DNA of 64,000 nt, taken from the NCBI GenBank assembly GCA_902608975.1, contig CACLQI010000001.1, positions 62,001 to 126,000 on the forward strand. Reading direction: 5' to 3'. Both the position numbers and the translations under genes were made by a program. Under the pieces are notes generated by a model. It did no database searches and was not told where the DNA came from. It saw only the letters and a list, made by a program, of their open reading frames with translations. The stretch comes from an uncultured Pelagibacteraceae bacterium (lineage in GTDB: Bacteria; Pseudomonadota; Alphaproteobacteria; Pelagibacterales; Pelagibacteraceae). Positions 49,403 through 58,945 of this stretch are shown here, piece by piece (position 1 is the first letter of the stretch; each line of letters starts with the position of its first letter).

Positions 49403-50248
49403 ACCTTCGATATAAGTTGGAAATTTTAAGTTATAACCAAAAAATTTTTTCATTTTTTTATTACTGACTTTTTTAGAGTCTTTATAAAAATTTTTAAGCA
49501 TTTCACTTTCAATATCTTGCTCATCAATTATTTTAGGCAAATTAGTTTTTAAAATTTTTGCTGCATATAACATCACTTCCTCTGAAGATGCAGGTTTATC
49601 ATCAGAAATATTATAAATTTCATTTGATTTAAAATTTGTTAATGACTTTAGTAAAACATTAGCAATATCTTCAACATGTATTCTTGAAAAAAAATGGTTT
49701 GGTTTATTAATTATATTTGCATTACCTGATTTTATTCTTAGCAATGGATTATTTTTATTAGAATAGATTCCAGATAGTCTAAATATTTGAAGAGGTAGAT
49801 TGGTTTTTTTAGCAAATGATAACCATTTTTTTTCTACTTTTAATCTATTTATTCCAAGAGGTGAGGTCGGTTGAGTTTTACTAAGCTCATCAACCCATTC
49901 TCCTTTATGATTACCATAAACACTGGTGGCTGATAGATACGTAATCCATTTAATATTGGAGGTTTTTAACTTATCTGAAAAATTATTTATTACAATGTCG
50001 TTTCCATTTATTGGTGGAATAGAAATCAATACATGGTCAGAATTTTTTAACTGATCAATAATTTTTTCATCAAAGTTATTATTTTCAAATTTGTAACTTT
50101 TATATTCAATACTTCCTATTTTATTAAAGGTTGTCTCAGACCTATTAGTAGTTGAAAGTTGTACTTTAAAACCTTCTAAAGATAATCTATTTACAAAACT
50201 TTTTGCAACTTGACCAAAACCATAACAAAAAATATTTATACTTTTCAC
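49373..50248 (-). CDS. NAD(P)-dependent SDR / YeeZ-like epimerase
   Basis: The 291 residues have an atypical Rossmann start (FCYGFGQVAKSF, with a GxGxxA-type loop), TYLSATSVYGNHKGEWVDE, then GINRLKVEKKWL (the Y/K active pair is displaced or missing, the usual YxxxK reads as GINRLK), FRLSGIYS, and RIHVEDIANVLLKSL. It resembles the YeeZ-type putative sugar epimerases. It follows gltB with 1-nt spacing. Confidence 0.75.
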   Translation of the reverse strand: MKSINIFCYGFGQVAKSFVNRLSLEGFKVQLSTTNRSETTFNKIGSIEYKSYKFENNNFDEKIIDQLKNSDHVLISIPPINGNDIVINNFSDKLKTSNIKWITYLSATSVYGNHKGEWVDELSKTQPTSPLGINRLKVEKKWLSFAKKTNLPLQIFRLSGIYSNKNNPLLRIKSGNANIINKPNHFFSRIHVEDIANVLLKSLTNFKSNEIYNISDDKPASSEEVMLYAAKILKTNLPKIIDEQDIESEMLKNFYKDSKKVSNKKMKKFFGYNLKFPTYIEGLNNISDNLT

Positions 50249-50249
50249 G

Positions 50250-53200
50250 TTAAATTACTTTTTTAAATTTTGAGTATAAGCTTAAGGGATTTTTTAATTT
50301 TTCTATCATTTCCTTTGGGCAAACTTGTACAAAATTTTTAACTTCTGTATTAAAATTTTTAATAATTTTTTTTGAAAATAGTGAGTTAGTTTCCTTGAAA
50401 TGTTCATTAATTAAACTTTTTAAGTACTCGATCCAATATTTAGTTTCTACAGACTGCCAGATCACTGTTTCAGGATTTACTCTTTTTTCAAATTTTTTTA
50501 TTGGATCATAAACAAATGCCATTCCACCAGTCATACCTGCTGCAAAATTATCTCCAACTTCACCTAAAATAACAACCGTACCTCCGGTCATATATTCACA
50601 TCCATTTGAGTCACATCCTTCAATAACAGAAATTGCTCCAGAATTTCTTACTGCAAATCTTTCCCCTGCTTGACCTGCAGCATAAAGTTTTCCTGAAGTT
50701 GCGCCATATAAAACTGTATTTCCTATGATAGTATTTTCATTAGATATTAAATTACTTTCTTCAGGTAATTTTATTGAAATTGTTGCACCAGACAAACCTT
50801 TGCCCACATAATCATTTGCATCTCCTTCTACAATTAACTTTAAACCTTTAACACCAAATGCTCCAAAGGATTGACCTGCTGATCCTTTAAATAATAAAGT
50901 TAAAAAATTATCGTCCAAGTTGTTGTTACCATATTTTTTATATAAGTAGTGCGATAACCTAGTACCAACTGCTCTGTTAGTATTTTTAATTAAAAATTCA
51001 TTTTTTTTAATTTTATTTTCGTCTAAAGATTTTTCAATATCAGGCCATATTTTTTCATCTAATGTGTCTGGAACTTTATTTATTTCTTGGTCTTTACAGT
51101 ATCTATAGTTTTCACCGGGATCAGCTTGTACAAAAAGTGGATTAAGATCAAGATCATCAAGATTTGGTGAAGCTTTACTTACCTGTCTAAGTAAATCTGT
51201 TCTTCCAATTATATCATTCAAAGATTTGTATCCTATTGATGCTAGAATTTCTCTTACTTCCTGAGCAATAAAAGAAAAAAGATTAACGACTTTGTCTGGA
51301 GTGCCTGTAAATTTTTCTCTTAATTTTTCATCTTGAGTGCAAACGCCAACTGGACATGTATTAGAATGACACTGTCTCACCATAATACATCCCATAGCTA
51401 CTAAAGCAGTTGTAGCAACTCCAAACTCTTCCGCTCCCATCATCGCTGCGATAACTACATCTCTTCCAGTTTTAATTCCACCATCTGTCCTTAGTGTTAC
51501 TTGATGTCTCAAGTTATTTAAAGTTAACACTTGGTTTGCTTCAGTTAATCCCATCTCCCATGGAATTCCAACATACTTAACACTTGTTTGGGGTGTTGCT
51601 CCAGTCCCACCATTATGTCCTGAGATTAATATTATATCCGCCTTAGCCTTAGCAACTCCAGCGGCAATTGTTCCAATTCCAGATGAGGCTACTAACTTAA
51701 CTCCTACTCTAGCTTTTGGATTTATTTGTTTTAAATCATAAATTAGCTGAGCTAAATCTTCAATTGAATAAATATCGTGATGAGGTGGAGGAGAAATTAA
51801 TGTTACTCCAGGAGTTGAATGTCTTAATCTAGCTATTTCCTCTGTTACCTTAAAACCTGGAAGCTGTCCTCCTTCACCGGGTTTTGCCCCTTGTGCTATT
51901 TTAATTTCTATTTCGTTACAATTATTTAGATAATTTATTGTTACCCCAAATCTTGCTGAAGCAATTTGTTTTACTCTAGAATTTGCATTATCTCCATTAT
52001 TTAATTTTTTAAATCTCTTTTCATCTTCACCACCTTCACCGCTACATGAAGCTCCTTTAATTCTATTCATGCCAATAGCTAATGTTTCGTGAGCTTCTTT
52101 TGATAAAGCTCCATGTGACATACTTCCACTACCAAATCTTTTCATAATATTTTCAATTGTTTCAACTTCAGAAATATCAATTGGTGGATTTAAATATCTT
52201 TTTCTAAAATCAATTAGATCTCTTAAATTTATCGGTGGTAAATTATAAATACCTTCAGCATACTTTTTATAAGCTTCATATGAGTTTGAGGCTACTGCGC
52301 TTTGTAAAAGATGTATTAATCGACCTTGATATTGGTGAGTTTCTCCATTTTTTCTGTATCTATAAATTCCACCTATGGGTAAAACAGTATCACTACTATT
52401 AAATGCATCTTTATGAATGTCTCTAATTTTTTTTTCTATACCAACAAGTCCTATTCCTGAGATTTTAGAAGTAACACCTGAAAAATAATCTGAAACAATA
52501 GTTCTACTCAAGCCTACAGTTTCAAAATTACAACCACCTCTGTAGGAGCTTAGAACTGAAATGCCCATTTTTGACATAATTTTTAAAAGACCAGCATTTA
52601 CTGATTTTATGTATCTCTTTATACAGTCTTCAAAATCAAACTGACCAAATAATTTTTTTTCAAATCTTTGATGCAAACTATCAAGTGCTAAATATGGATT
52701 TACAGTTGTTGCTCCAACTCCCAATAATGTTGCAAACGAATGAGTATCAAGTGCCTCACCTGTTTGAACATGTATTGAAACGTAACCTCGCAATTTATTC
52801 TTTATTAAATGCGTGTTGATAGCACCTACACATAATAACATTGGAATAGGAAGTTTTGTTTCAGAAATATTTCTATCACTTAAAATTAACTGGTTAGAAC
52901 CTTGTCTTACGGCAATTTCAGCATCTTTTTGAATTTGTTTAATGGAGCTATCAATATTTTGTTCTTGTGCAAAAGTACAATCAATAGTCTTTGAGTTTTT
53001 TCCAAAAAAATTAGTTAATTTTTCAAATTGTGAATTTGATAAGACTGGACTATTCAATACAAAAATATTTTCTTTCGTGAGTTTATCAAAGTCTAAAATA
53101 TTACCCAAATTTCCAAATCTAGTTTTTAAACTCATCACTTTATTTTCTCTAAGGGAGTCTATTGGAGGGTTAGTAACTTGACTAAAATTTTGCCTGAAAA

Positions 53201-54758
53201 AATGATAAAGAGGTCTGTAACGATCTGAAAGTACGGCAAGCGGTGTATCATCCCCCATTGATCCTGTCGCCTCTTTTGCGTCTTCAGCCATAGGATGCAA
53301 AATCAGCTCTAAATCCTCTATACTTAATCCAAAAGCATGCTGTCTTCTTTTTAAATCTAAACCAGAGTAAAAATTTTTTTCATTAGTTATTGTTATTTTG
53401 TTATCTAAATCAATTATTTGAGAGTTGAAGTGTTTATATTCTTTTGCAAGAAAATTTTTTATTTCACTATTTTTATAAACTTTTCCTTTTTCTATTCTAA
53501 TTCCAATAATCTCACCCGGACCAAGCCTGCCTTTATGCTTAATTTGTTTTTCATTCAGCTCAATCATTCCCGTCTCTGATCCGGCAAATAAAAAATTATC
53601 TTTGGTAATTGTAAATCTTAAAGGTCTTAGTCCATTTCTATCACTTGCAGCTATAACCCATTCATTATCAGTTGCTGCTATTGCTGCAGGACCATCCCAT
53701 GGCTCCATTGTGCTATTTAGGAAATTAAATAGTTGTTGATGATTTTTTGGTAAAACTTTACTTTTTTTTGACCATGCATCGGGAATTAGCATTAATTTTG
53801 CTAAAGGTGCTGGCTGTCCCGAAATATTTAATAACTCAAAAACGTTATCTAATGCGGCTGAGTCTGAATTACCAGATGGAATGACTGGCTTTAGGTTTTC
53901 CATATTATCAAAAATTGGACTATACATTTCTTGCTCATGTACTTTCATCCAATTAATATTACCTTTTAATGTATTGATTTCTCCGTTATGAGCCAACGCT
54001 CTAAAAGGTTGAGCCAAGTCCCAGCTTGGCGCAGTGTTTGTTGAAAATCTTTGGTGAAAAATAGCGTATCTTGAAATAAATCTCTCATCCTTTAGATCCG
54101 TATAAAAATCAGATAAAGATTCTGCTAAGAACATTCCCTTATAAATAATGGATTTTGAACTGAATGAGCAAATATAAAAATCATTTAAATTAATTATGCT
54201 TGCCTCTTTTTCAATTTTCCTTCTAGACTCATAAAGTTTAACCTCTAAATTTTTATTAGAAAGTTTTTTGTCATTATGTTTAAATAAAACCTGAGTTATT
54301 TCTGGCCTTGTTCTTTCTGCTTTTTCACCTAAAACTTTTGGATTAACAGGGACCTGTCTCCATCCATAAATACTAAAATTACTTTTTGTGAGCTCTTTCT
54401 CCACCAAGGTTCTAGAATTTTCTTGAGCTGAATAGTTGTTTCTTGGTAAAAAAATCATTCCTATACAAATCTCAGAGTCGTCATAATTATGCCCGGTTAA
54501 CTCTATTTTTTCTGAAAAAAAATCCTTTGGAATTTCTAAATGAATGCCTGCACCATCCCCGGTTTTACCATCAGCATCAACTGCACCTCTGTGCCATACT
54601 GCTTTTAGAGCTTCAATGCCATACTCAACCACTTTTCTAGATTTTTTTCCCTCAGTAGAGGCTACTAATCCAACACCACACGCATCGTGCTCCATTTCTT
54701 TTGAATAAACATTTTCTTTTTCTAAAATTTTAATATTTTTTTTATACCTTGACATCAT
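50250..54758 (-). CDS. gltB: Glutamate synthase (NADPH) large subunit
   Basis: The 1502 residues hold a class II amidotransferase domain whose mature N-terminus is C27 in EHDACGVGLVAS (a propeptide of 26 residues), the FMN/glutamate synthase core, the 3Fe-4S cysteine cluster CIMVRQCHSNTCPVGVC, and the C-terminal beta-helix (GXXG repeats, GDANDYVGKGLSGATISI). It makes two glutamates from glutamine and 2-oxoglutarate. It overlaps gltD by 4 nt; ATG at 54755 is an alternative start one codon in. Confidence 0.97.
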   Translation of the reverse strand: MMSRYKKNIKILEKENVYSKEMEHDACGVGLVASTEGKKSRKVVEYGIEALKAVWHRGAVDADGKTGDGAGIHLEIPKDFFSEKIELTGHNYDDSEICIGMIFLPRNNYSAQENSRTLVEKELTKSNFSIYGWRQVPVNPKVLGEKAERTRPEITQVLFKHNDKKLSNKNLEVKLYESRRKIEKEASIINLNDFYICSFSSKSIIYKGMFLAESLSDFYTDLKDERFISRYAIFHQRFSTNTAPSWDLAQPFRALAHNGEINTLKGNINWMKVHEQEMYSPIFDNMENLKPVIPSGNSDSAALDNVFELLNISGQPAPLAKLMLIPDAWSKKSKVLPKNHQQLFNFLNSTMEPWDGPAAIAATDNEWVIAASDRNGLRPLRFTITKDNFLFAGSETGMIELNEKQIKHKGRLGPGEIIGIRIEKGKVYKNSEIKNFLAKEYKHFNSQIIDLDNKITITNEKNFYSGLDLKRRQHAFGLSIEDLELILHPMAEDAKEATGSMGDDTPLAVLSDRYRPLYHFFRQNFSQVTNPPIDSLRENKVMSLKTRFGNLGNILDFDKLTKENIFVLNSPVLSNSQFEKLTNFFGKNSKTIDCTFAQEQNIDSSIKQIQKDAEIAVRQGSNQLILSDRNISETKLPIPMLLCVGAINTHLIKNKLRGYVSIHVQTGEALDTHSFATLLGVGATTVNPYLALDSLHQRFEKKLFGQFDFEDCIKRYIKSVNAGLLKIMSKMGISVLSSYRGGCNFETVGLSRTIVSDYFSGVTSKISGIGLVGIEKKIRDIHKDAFNSSDTVLPIGGIYRYRKNGETHQYQGRLIHLLQSAVASNSYEAYKKYAEGIYNLPPINLRDLIDFRKRYLNPPIDISEVETIENIMKRFGSGSMSHGALSKEAHETLAIGMNRIKGASCSGEGGEDEKRFKKLNNGDNANSRVKQIASARFGVTINYLNNCNEIEIKIAQGAKPGEGGQLPGFKVTEEIARLRHSTPGVTLISPPPHHDIYSIEDLAQLIYDLKQINPKARVGVKLVASSGIGTIAAGVAKAKADIILISGHNGGTGATPQTSVKYVGIPWEMGLTEANQVLTLNNLRHQVTLRTDGGIKTGRDVVIAAMMGAEEFGVATTALVAMGCIMVRQCHSNTCPVGVCTQDEKLREKFTGTPDKVVNLFSFIAQEVREILASIGYKSLNDIIGRTDLLRQVSKASPNLDDLDLNPLFVQADPGENYRYCKDQEINKVPDTLDEKIWPDIEKSLDENKIKKNEFLIKNTNRAVGTRLSHYLYKKYGNNNLDDNFLTLLFKGSAGQSFGAFGVKGLKLIVEGDANDYVGKGLSGATISIKLPEESNLISNENTIIGNTVLYGATSGKLYAAGQAGERFAVRNSGAISVIEGCDSNGCEYMTGGTVVILGEVGDNFAAGMTGGMAFVYDPIKKFEKRVNPETVIWQSVETKYWIEYLKSLINEHFKETNSLFSKKIIKNFNTEVKNFVQVCPKEMIEKLKNPLSLYSKFKKVI

Positions 54759-56194
54759 GCTACTTTCTCACTTTTGAATTCTTGTCTTTCTAAATGTTTT
54801 TTTATCGACTCTGCTGCATCTCTTCCATCTTTAATTGCCCATACAACTAATGATGCCCCTCTTATAATATCTCCTGCTGCAAATACTCCAGGAAGATTTG
54901 TCTCCATGGTGTCAAAATTTGTTTTTAGTGTTCCCCATTTAGTAATACTAAGATTTTTAGATCCAAATAAATTAGGAAGATCTTCTGGATCAAAACCCAG
55001 AGCTTTGATTACCATATCAGCTTTAACTTCAAATTGATTATTTTTTTGAACTTCTGGTTTTCTTCTGCCACTTTCATCTGGCTTTCCTAATTTAATTTTA
55101 TTTACAATTAAACTTTCAACTTTATTTTTACCTACAAATTCTTTTGGGCTAGATAACCATACAAATTCTACACCTTCTTCTTCTGCATTTGATACCTCTC
55201 TTGAAGAACCTGGCATATTTTCTTTATCTCTTCTATAAATACACTTTACTGATTTTGCATTTTGTCTAATAGATGTTCTCACACAATCCATGGCTGTGTC
55301 ACCACCTCCAATTACAATTACATTCTTACCTTCGGCATTTAATGTTCCATTGTCAAACAATTCTACTTTATCACCTAAACCTTTTTTATTAGAAGCTGTT
55401 AAAAATTCCATAGCTGGGAATATATTATCTAAATCGTTTCCAGGTAATTCTATTTCTCTTGCTTTATAAACTCCTGTAGCTATTAAAATTGCATCGTGTT
55501 TTTTTCTTAATTCTTCAAGAGTTGCATCTTTACCAACTTCAAAATTATTTTTAAAATTAATACCACTTTTTTTAAGTAAATCTATTCTTCTGGTCACAAC
55601 AAATTTTTCTAATTTAAAATTTGGAATACCATAAATTAACAAGCCTCCGGCTCTATCATATCTATCATAAATCGTAATTTGATAGCCTGATTTTCTAAGC
55701 TGTTCAGCAGCAGCTAAACCGGCAGGACCGGACCCAATTATTCCAACGCTTAAACTTTTTTCATTTAATACCTTTATGGGATTTACCCATCCATTTTCCC
55801 AAGCATTGTCAGTTATATATTTTTCTACAGAACCAATTGTAACGGTGCCATGTCCTGATTGTTCAATAACACAATTTCCCTCACATAATCTATCTTGAGG
55901 ACAAATTCTGCCACAAACCTCTGGCATATTATTAGTGCTTTGAGCTAATTCGTAAGCATCTTTTAATCTTCCTTCAGCAGTTAATTTGAGCCAATCAGGT
56001 ATATTATTACTTAAAGGACAATGAATTTGGCAAAAAGGTACACCGCATTGAGAGCATCTGCTCGATTGTTCTTTAGCTTTCTCATTAATGAAATCTTTAT
56101 ATATTTCATTAAAGTCCTCTTTTCTCCTTCCAACTTCCCTTTTTGGTGGATTTTGTTGACCTATTTTTACAAATTTAAGCATTTTTTCAGACAT
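54755..56194 (-). CDS. gltD: Glutamate synthase small subunit
   Basis: The 479 residues show two N-terminal iron-sulfur cysteine clusters (CSQCGVPFCQIHCP and CGRICPQDRLCEGNC) and two FAD/NAD Rossmann folds (VGIIGSGPAGLAAAEQL and VIVIGGGDTAMDCVRTSI). It supplies electrons from NADPH to GltB. As first gene of gltD-gltB it faces uppP across a 184-bp gap holding a 21-bp palindrome. Confidence 0.97.
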   Translation of the reverse strand: MSEKMLKFVKIGQQNPPKREVGRRKEDFNEIYKDFINEKAKEQSSRCSQCGVPFCQIHCPLSNNIPDWLKLTAEGRLKDAYELAQSTNNMPEVCGRICPQDRLCEGNCVIEQSGHGTVTIGSVEKYITDNAWENGWVNPIKVLNEKSLSVGIIGSGPAGLAAAEQLRKSGYQITIYDRYDRAGGLLIYGIPNFKLEKFVVTRRIDLLKKSGINFKNNFEVGKDATLEELRKKHDAILIATGVYKAREIELPGNDLDNIFPAMEFLTASNKKGLGDKVELFDNGTLNAEGKNVIVIGGGDTAMDCVRTSIRQNAKSVKCIYRRDKENMPGSSREVSNAEEEGVEFVWLSSPKEFVGKNKVESLIVNKIKLGKPDESGRRKPEVQKNNQFEVKADMVIKALGFDPEDLPNLFGSKNLSITKWGTLKTNFDTMETNLPGVFAAGDIIRGASLVVWAIKDGRDAAESIKKHLERQEFKSEKVA

Positions 56195-56250
56195 ATTTAC
56201 CCTTTAAAAAAACTACATATAACAGCAATTTTTCATATTTGAAGAGAAAC

Positions 56251-56271
56251 AAGGTCAATAATATTGACCTT
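56251..56271. promoter_or_regulatory. 21-bp perfect palindrome between gltD and uppP
   Basis: AAGGTCAATA and TATTGACCTT form a perfect 10-bp inverted repeat around one central A, 57 nt upstream of the gltD ATG. It could be an operator for the gltDB operon or an RNA hairpin in its leader. It is not an NtrC-type site. The rest of the 56195-56378 gap shows no gene; a weaker inverted repeat GTTAC-TAG-GTAAC lies just before uppP. Confidence 0.4.
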
Positions 56272-56378
56272 TATTTGCAAATTTTTACTGTTAAATAAGG
56301 CTTTTTCTAAAAGTGCATAGCTCTTATTCCGCCATGGAATTGTTTAATTTGATCTTTACATGGGTTACTAGGTAACTA

Positions 56379-57146
56379 ATGTTTGCAAATTTCATTGAAG
56401 TTTTCTTGCTGTCTGTCGTTCAAGGGGTTTCCGAATTTATACCAGTTAGTTCTTCAGCTCATTTATTTTTAATATCTGAAATTTATCAATTTAAATCTCA
56501 GGCTTTGATGCTGGATATTAGCTTGCACTTAGGATCGTTATTAGCAATAATTTTTTACTTTCATAAAGATTTATCAAATATTCTAAATGATAAAAAATTA
56601 TTTCTTTTAATAGTACTTGGTTCCTTACCTTTAATAGTTTGTGGGTTTGTAGTTCTTAAAACTGGAATAATAAATAATTTTAGAAATATTGAAGTAATAG
56701 CTTGGATGACTTTTATTTTTGCTATACTCATATATGTAGCAGATAAAGTTGAAGTAAAAAAAAAATTAGAAAATAATATAAATATTAAATCAATTATTAT
56801 AATTGGATTATTTCAAGTCTTAGCTTTAATTCCTGGTGTAAGCAGATCAGGAATAGTAATAACAGCTGGAAGGTTTATTAAGTTTGATCGATATGACGCG
56901 ACAAAAATTTCTTTTTATTTATCTATACCCGCTATAGCTGGTGCAAGTTTTTTAGGTTTAAAAAGTATTACATACGAAAATTTTGATTTTAACATTATGA
57001 TTTTATTTTCTATACTATTATCCTTTTTATTTTCTTTTTTAACAATAAAGTATTTTTTAATATTTGTAAAAAAATTTTCTTTAAATCTATTTATCATCTA
57101 CAGAATAATTCTGTCATTTGTACTGTTTTATATAGTATACGCTTAA
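56379..57146 (+). CDS. uppP: Undecaprenyl-diphosphatase
   Basis: The 255-residue polytopic membrane protein recycles undecaprenyl carrier for peptidoglycan and O-antigen. It has the two active-site segments VQGVSEFIPVSSSAHLFL (residues 14-31) and LIPGVSRSGIVITAGR (about 151-167) and seven or eight membrane helices. Start ATG has an AGGT seven bases upstream. Its stop interlocks with the EamA gene in TTAA (57143-57146). Confidence 0.95.
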   Translation: MFANFIEVFLLSVVQGVSEFIPVSSSAHLFLISEIYQFKSQALMLDISLHLGSLLAIIFYFHKDLSNILNDKKLFLLIVLGSLPLIVCGFVVLKTGIINNFRNIEVIAWMTFIFAILIYVADKVEVKKKLENNINIKSIIIIGLFQVLALIPGVSRSGIVITAGRFIKFDRYDATKISFYLSIPAIAGASFLGLKSITYENFDFNIMILFSILLSFLFSFLTIKYFLIFVKKFSLNLFIIYRIILSFVLFYIVYA

Positions 57147-58030
57147 TTTTTTTTTATTTCTGGAACTAATTGTGAAATCAGAACACCAATTAAAATAAAA
57201 GTACACCCTAATATATTATTGAAATTTAAAATCTGACTTAAAATAATCCAAGCTGCAGCTGTTGCAAATACTCCTTCCAAAGAAAAAATTATTGCTGATG
57301 GAGCTGGTTGAATATTTTTTTGGGCATAAATTTGTAAGACAAAAGCTATGCCTCCAGACAAAACTCCAGCATATAATATTTGAATTTTTTGACTTAGAAT
57401 ATCAACCAATACAAATTCTTCAAAAATTAACCCAGGTATTAGAGAGCAAACCGAAACGACAAATGTTTGAATAAGACCTATTAATATTGGAGCATTAAAC
57501 TCTTCTATGATAATACCAATAAAGATTATGTGCAAACTCCAAAATAATGCACAAATAATTACAAGGGTATCTCCAAGTCTAACTGTAGTATCTTGAAAAT
57601 TGGTTAAAAAGTAACCACCAATTACACATAAAACAACTGATGGCCAAACGCTCCAATGGATTTTTTTTTTAAAAAGAAAGAAAACTATAATAGGGACCAT
57701 TGGAACGTAAAAAATGGTAAAGAAAGCTGCATTTGCAACGTCAGTGTAAAGAAGTGCTACTTGTTGAAATACAGATGCAAAAAATAAAAAGACTCCAATA
57801 GAAAATGATAGAATTAAAAATCTTTTCTTATCCTTTGTAATAATTTTAATTGTATTTTTTTTTTCTAAAAATAAATAAAAAGGTATTAATGCAATAAATC
57901 CAACAAAGAACCTAACTGAATTAAAAACATAAGGTCCAATATTCTGCATTCCAGTGTCTTGAGCAATGAAAGTAGTTCCCCATATAAATGTACATAATAA
58001 AGCACTGATTATAGATGCTGATTTTGACAT
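57143..58030 (-). CDS. EamA/DMT-family exporter
   Basis: A 295-residue protein with about ten membrane helices in two EamA repeats, the first opening CTFIWGTTFIAQDTGMQNIGP and the second about residue 150 onward, with GGIAFVLQIYAQKNIQPAPSAII conserved. DMT exporters move amino acids, metabolites or drugs; the substrate is not predictable. It follows the E2 gene with no gap. Confidence 0.87.
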   Translation of the reverse strand: MSKSASIISALLCTFIWGTTFIAQDTGMQNIGPYVFNSVRFFVGFIALIPFYLFLEKKNTIKIITKDKKRFLILSFSIGVFLFFASVFQQVALLYTDVANAAFFTIFYVPMVPIIVFFLFKKKIHWSVWPSVVLCVIGGYFLTNFQDTTVRLGDTLVIICALFWSLHIIFIGIIIEEFNAPILIGLIQTFVVSVCSLIPGLIFEEFVLVDILSQKIQILYAGVLSGGIAFVLQIYAQKNIQPAPSAIIFSLEGVFATAAAWIILSQILNFNNILGCTFILIGVLISQLVPEIKKN

Positions 58031-58945
58031 TTAGATTGCAAGCCTGTATGCAAAATTCTTGCCCAGATTTTCTTTAAGCTCATTATTAAATCTTGCAGCC
58101 TCAGCACCATCTATTATTCTATGATCATAGGATAAAGATAAAGGTAAAATGGTTCTAGTTTTAAATTCACCCTTAATAAATTTTTGTTTTTTCTCTAATT
58201 TTCCAATACCTAAAATCGCAACCTCAGGATAATTAATTATTGGTGTAAAATAATTACCTCCTATCCCACCTAAGCTTGTAATGGTCATAGAGCCTCCAAA
58301 AAATTCTTTTTTATCAATCTTTAATTTTCTACACTTATTACTAATTTCTTTAAGTTCATCGCTAATCTGATTTATGTTTTTTTTATTAACGTCTCTAATT
58401 TTGGGTACCATCAAACCATGTTCAGTATCTACAGCTATACCTATATGAAAATATTTTTTAAATGTCATTTTTCCTTGTTCTATTTCATCAATTGAGGAAT
58501 TAAATGATGGAAATTTTTTAATTGTTGCAACAAGTGCTTTTGTTATAAAAGCAAGTGGAGTAATTTTTTTTCTTTCACCTGTATATACATCTTTTAAGGA
58601 TGTTCTGAAGTTTTCCATTTCTGTTACGTCAGCTTCGTCATGATTTGTAACATGTGGAATTGTTGTCCATGAATAAGAAAGATGTTTAGCAGAAATTTTC
58701 TTTATTCTTGGAATTTCTTTTATTTCTATTTCACCAAAATCAGAATGAGGAAATTCATTTTTATAATTTATATTTTGTTCAATTGTTTTTTTTGAAGATT
58801 GGTCTTTTATAAATTTTTTAACATCACTTTCTATAACCCTTCCTTGTCTTTCACTGCCCGTGACTAAATTTATATCTAACCCTAGTTCTCTTGCAAATTT
58901 TCTCACATTAGGACTAGCAGGTATTCTTGTTTTTTTTTCACTCAT
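58031..58945 (-). CDS. aceF: Pyruvate dehydrogenase E2 (dihydrolipoamide acetyltransferase) lacking a lipoyl domain
   Basis: The 304-residue protein opens directly with a peripheral subunit-binding domain (about 9-46, SPNVRKFARELGLDINLVTGSERQGRV), then a short linker and the catalytic domain from about residue 75, ending in YDHRIIDGAEA with the catalytic His (H275) and the D-G pair. No lipoyl domain (no DKSS/DKA motif) precedes it, whereas E2p proteins usually carry one to three. The TAA of aceE is followed at once by its ATG, so no hidden lipoyl segment fits. The arm must come from the AceE fusion or elsewhere. Confidence 0.9.
   Translation of the reverse strand: MSEKKTRIPASPNVRKFARELGLDINLVTGSERQGRVIESDVKKFIKDQSSKKTIEQNINYKNEFPHSDFGEIEIKEIPRIKKISAKHLSYSWTTIPHVTNHDEADVTEMENFRTSLKDVYTGERKKITPLAFITKALVATIKKFPSFNSSIDEIEQGKMTFKKYFHIGIAVDTEHGLMVPKIRDVNKKNINQISDELKEISNKCRKLKIDKKEFFGGSMTITSLGGIGGNYFTPIINYPEVAILGIGKLEKKQKFIKGEFKTRTILPLSLSYDHRIIDGAEAARFNNELKENLGKNFAYRLAI

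Noticed and set aside
56334-56375. 13-codon ORF ending 3 nt before uppP that could be a leader peptide
   Set aside because: No ribosome site, no regulatory codon run and no attenuator hairpin; likely chance in a short gap.
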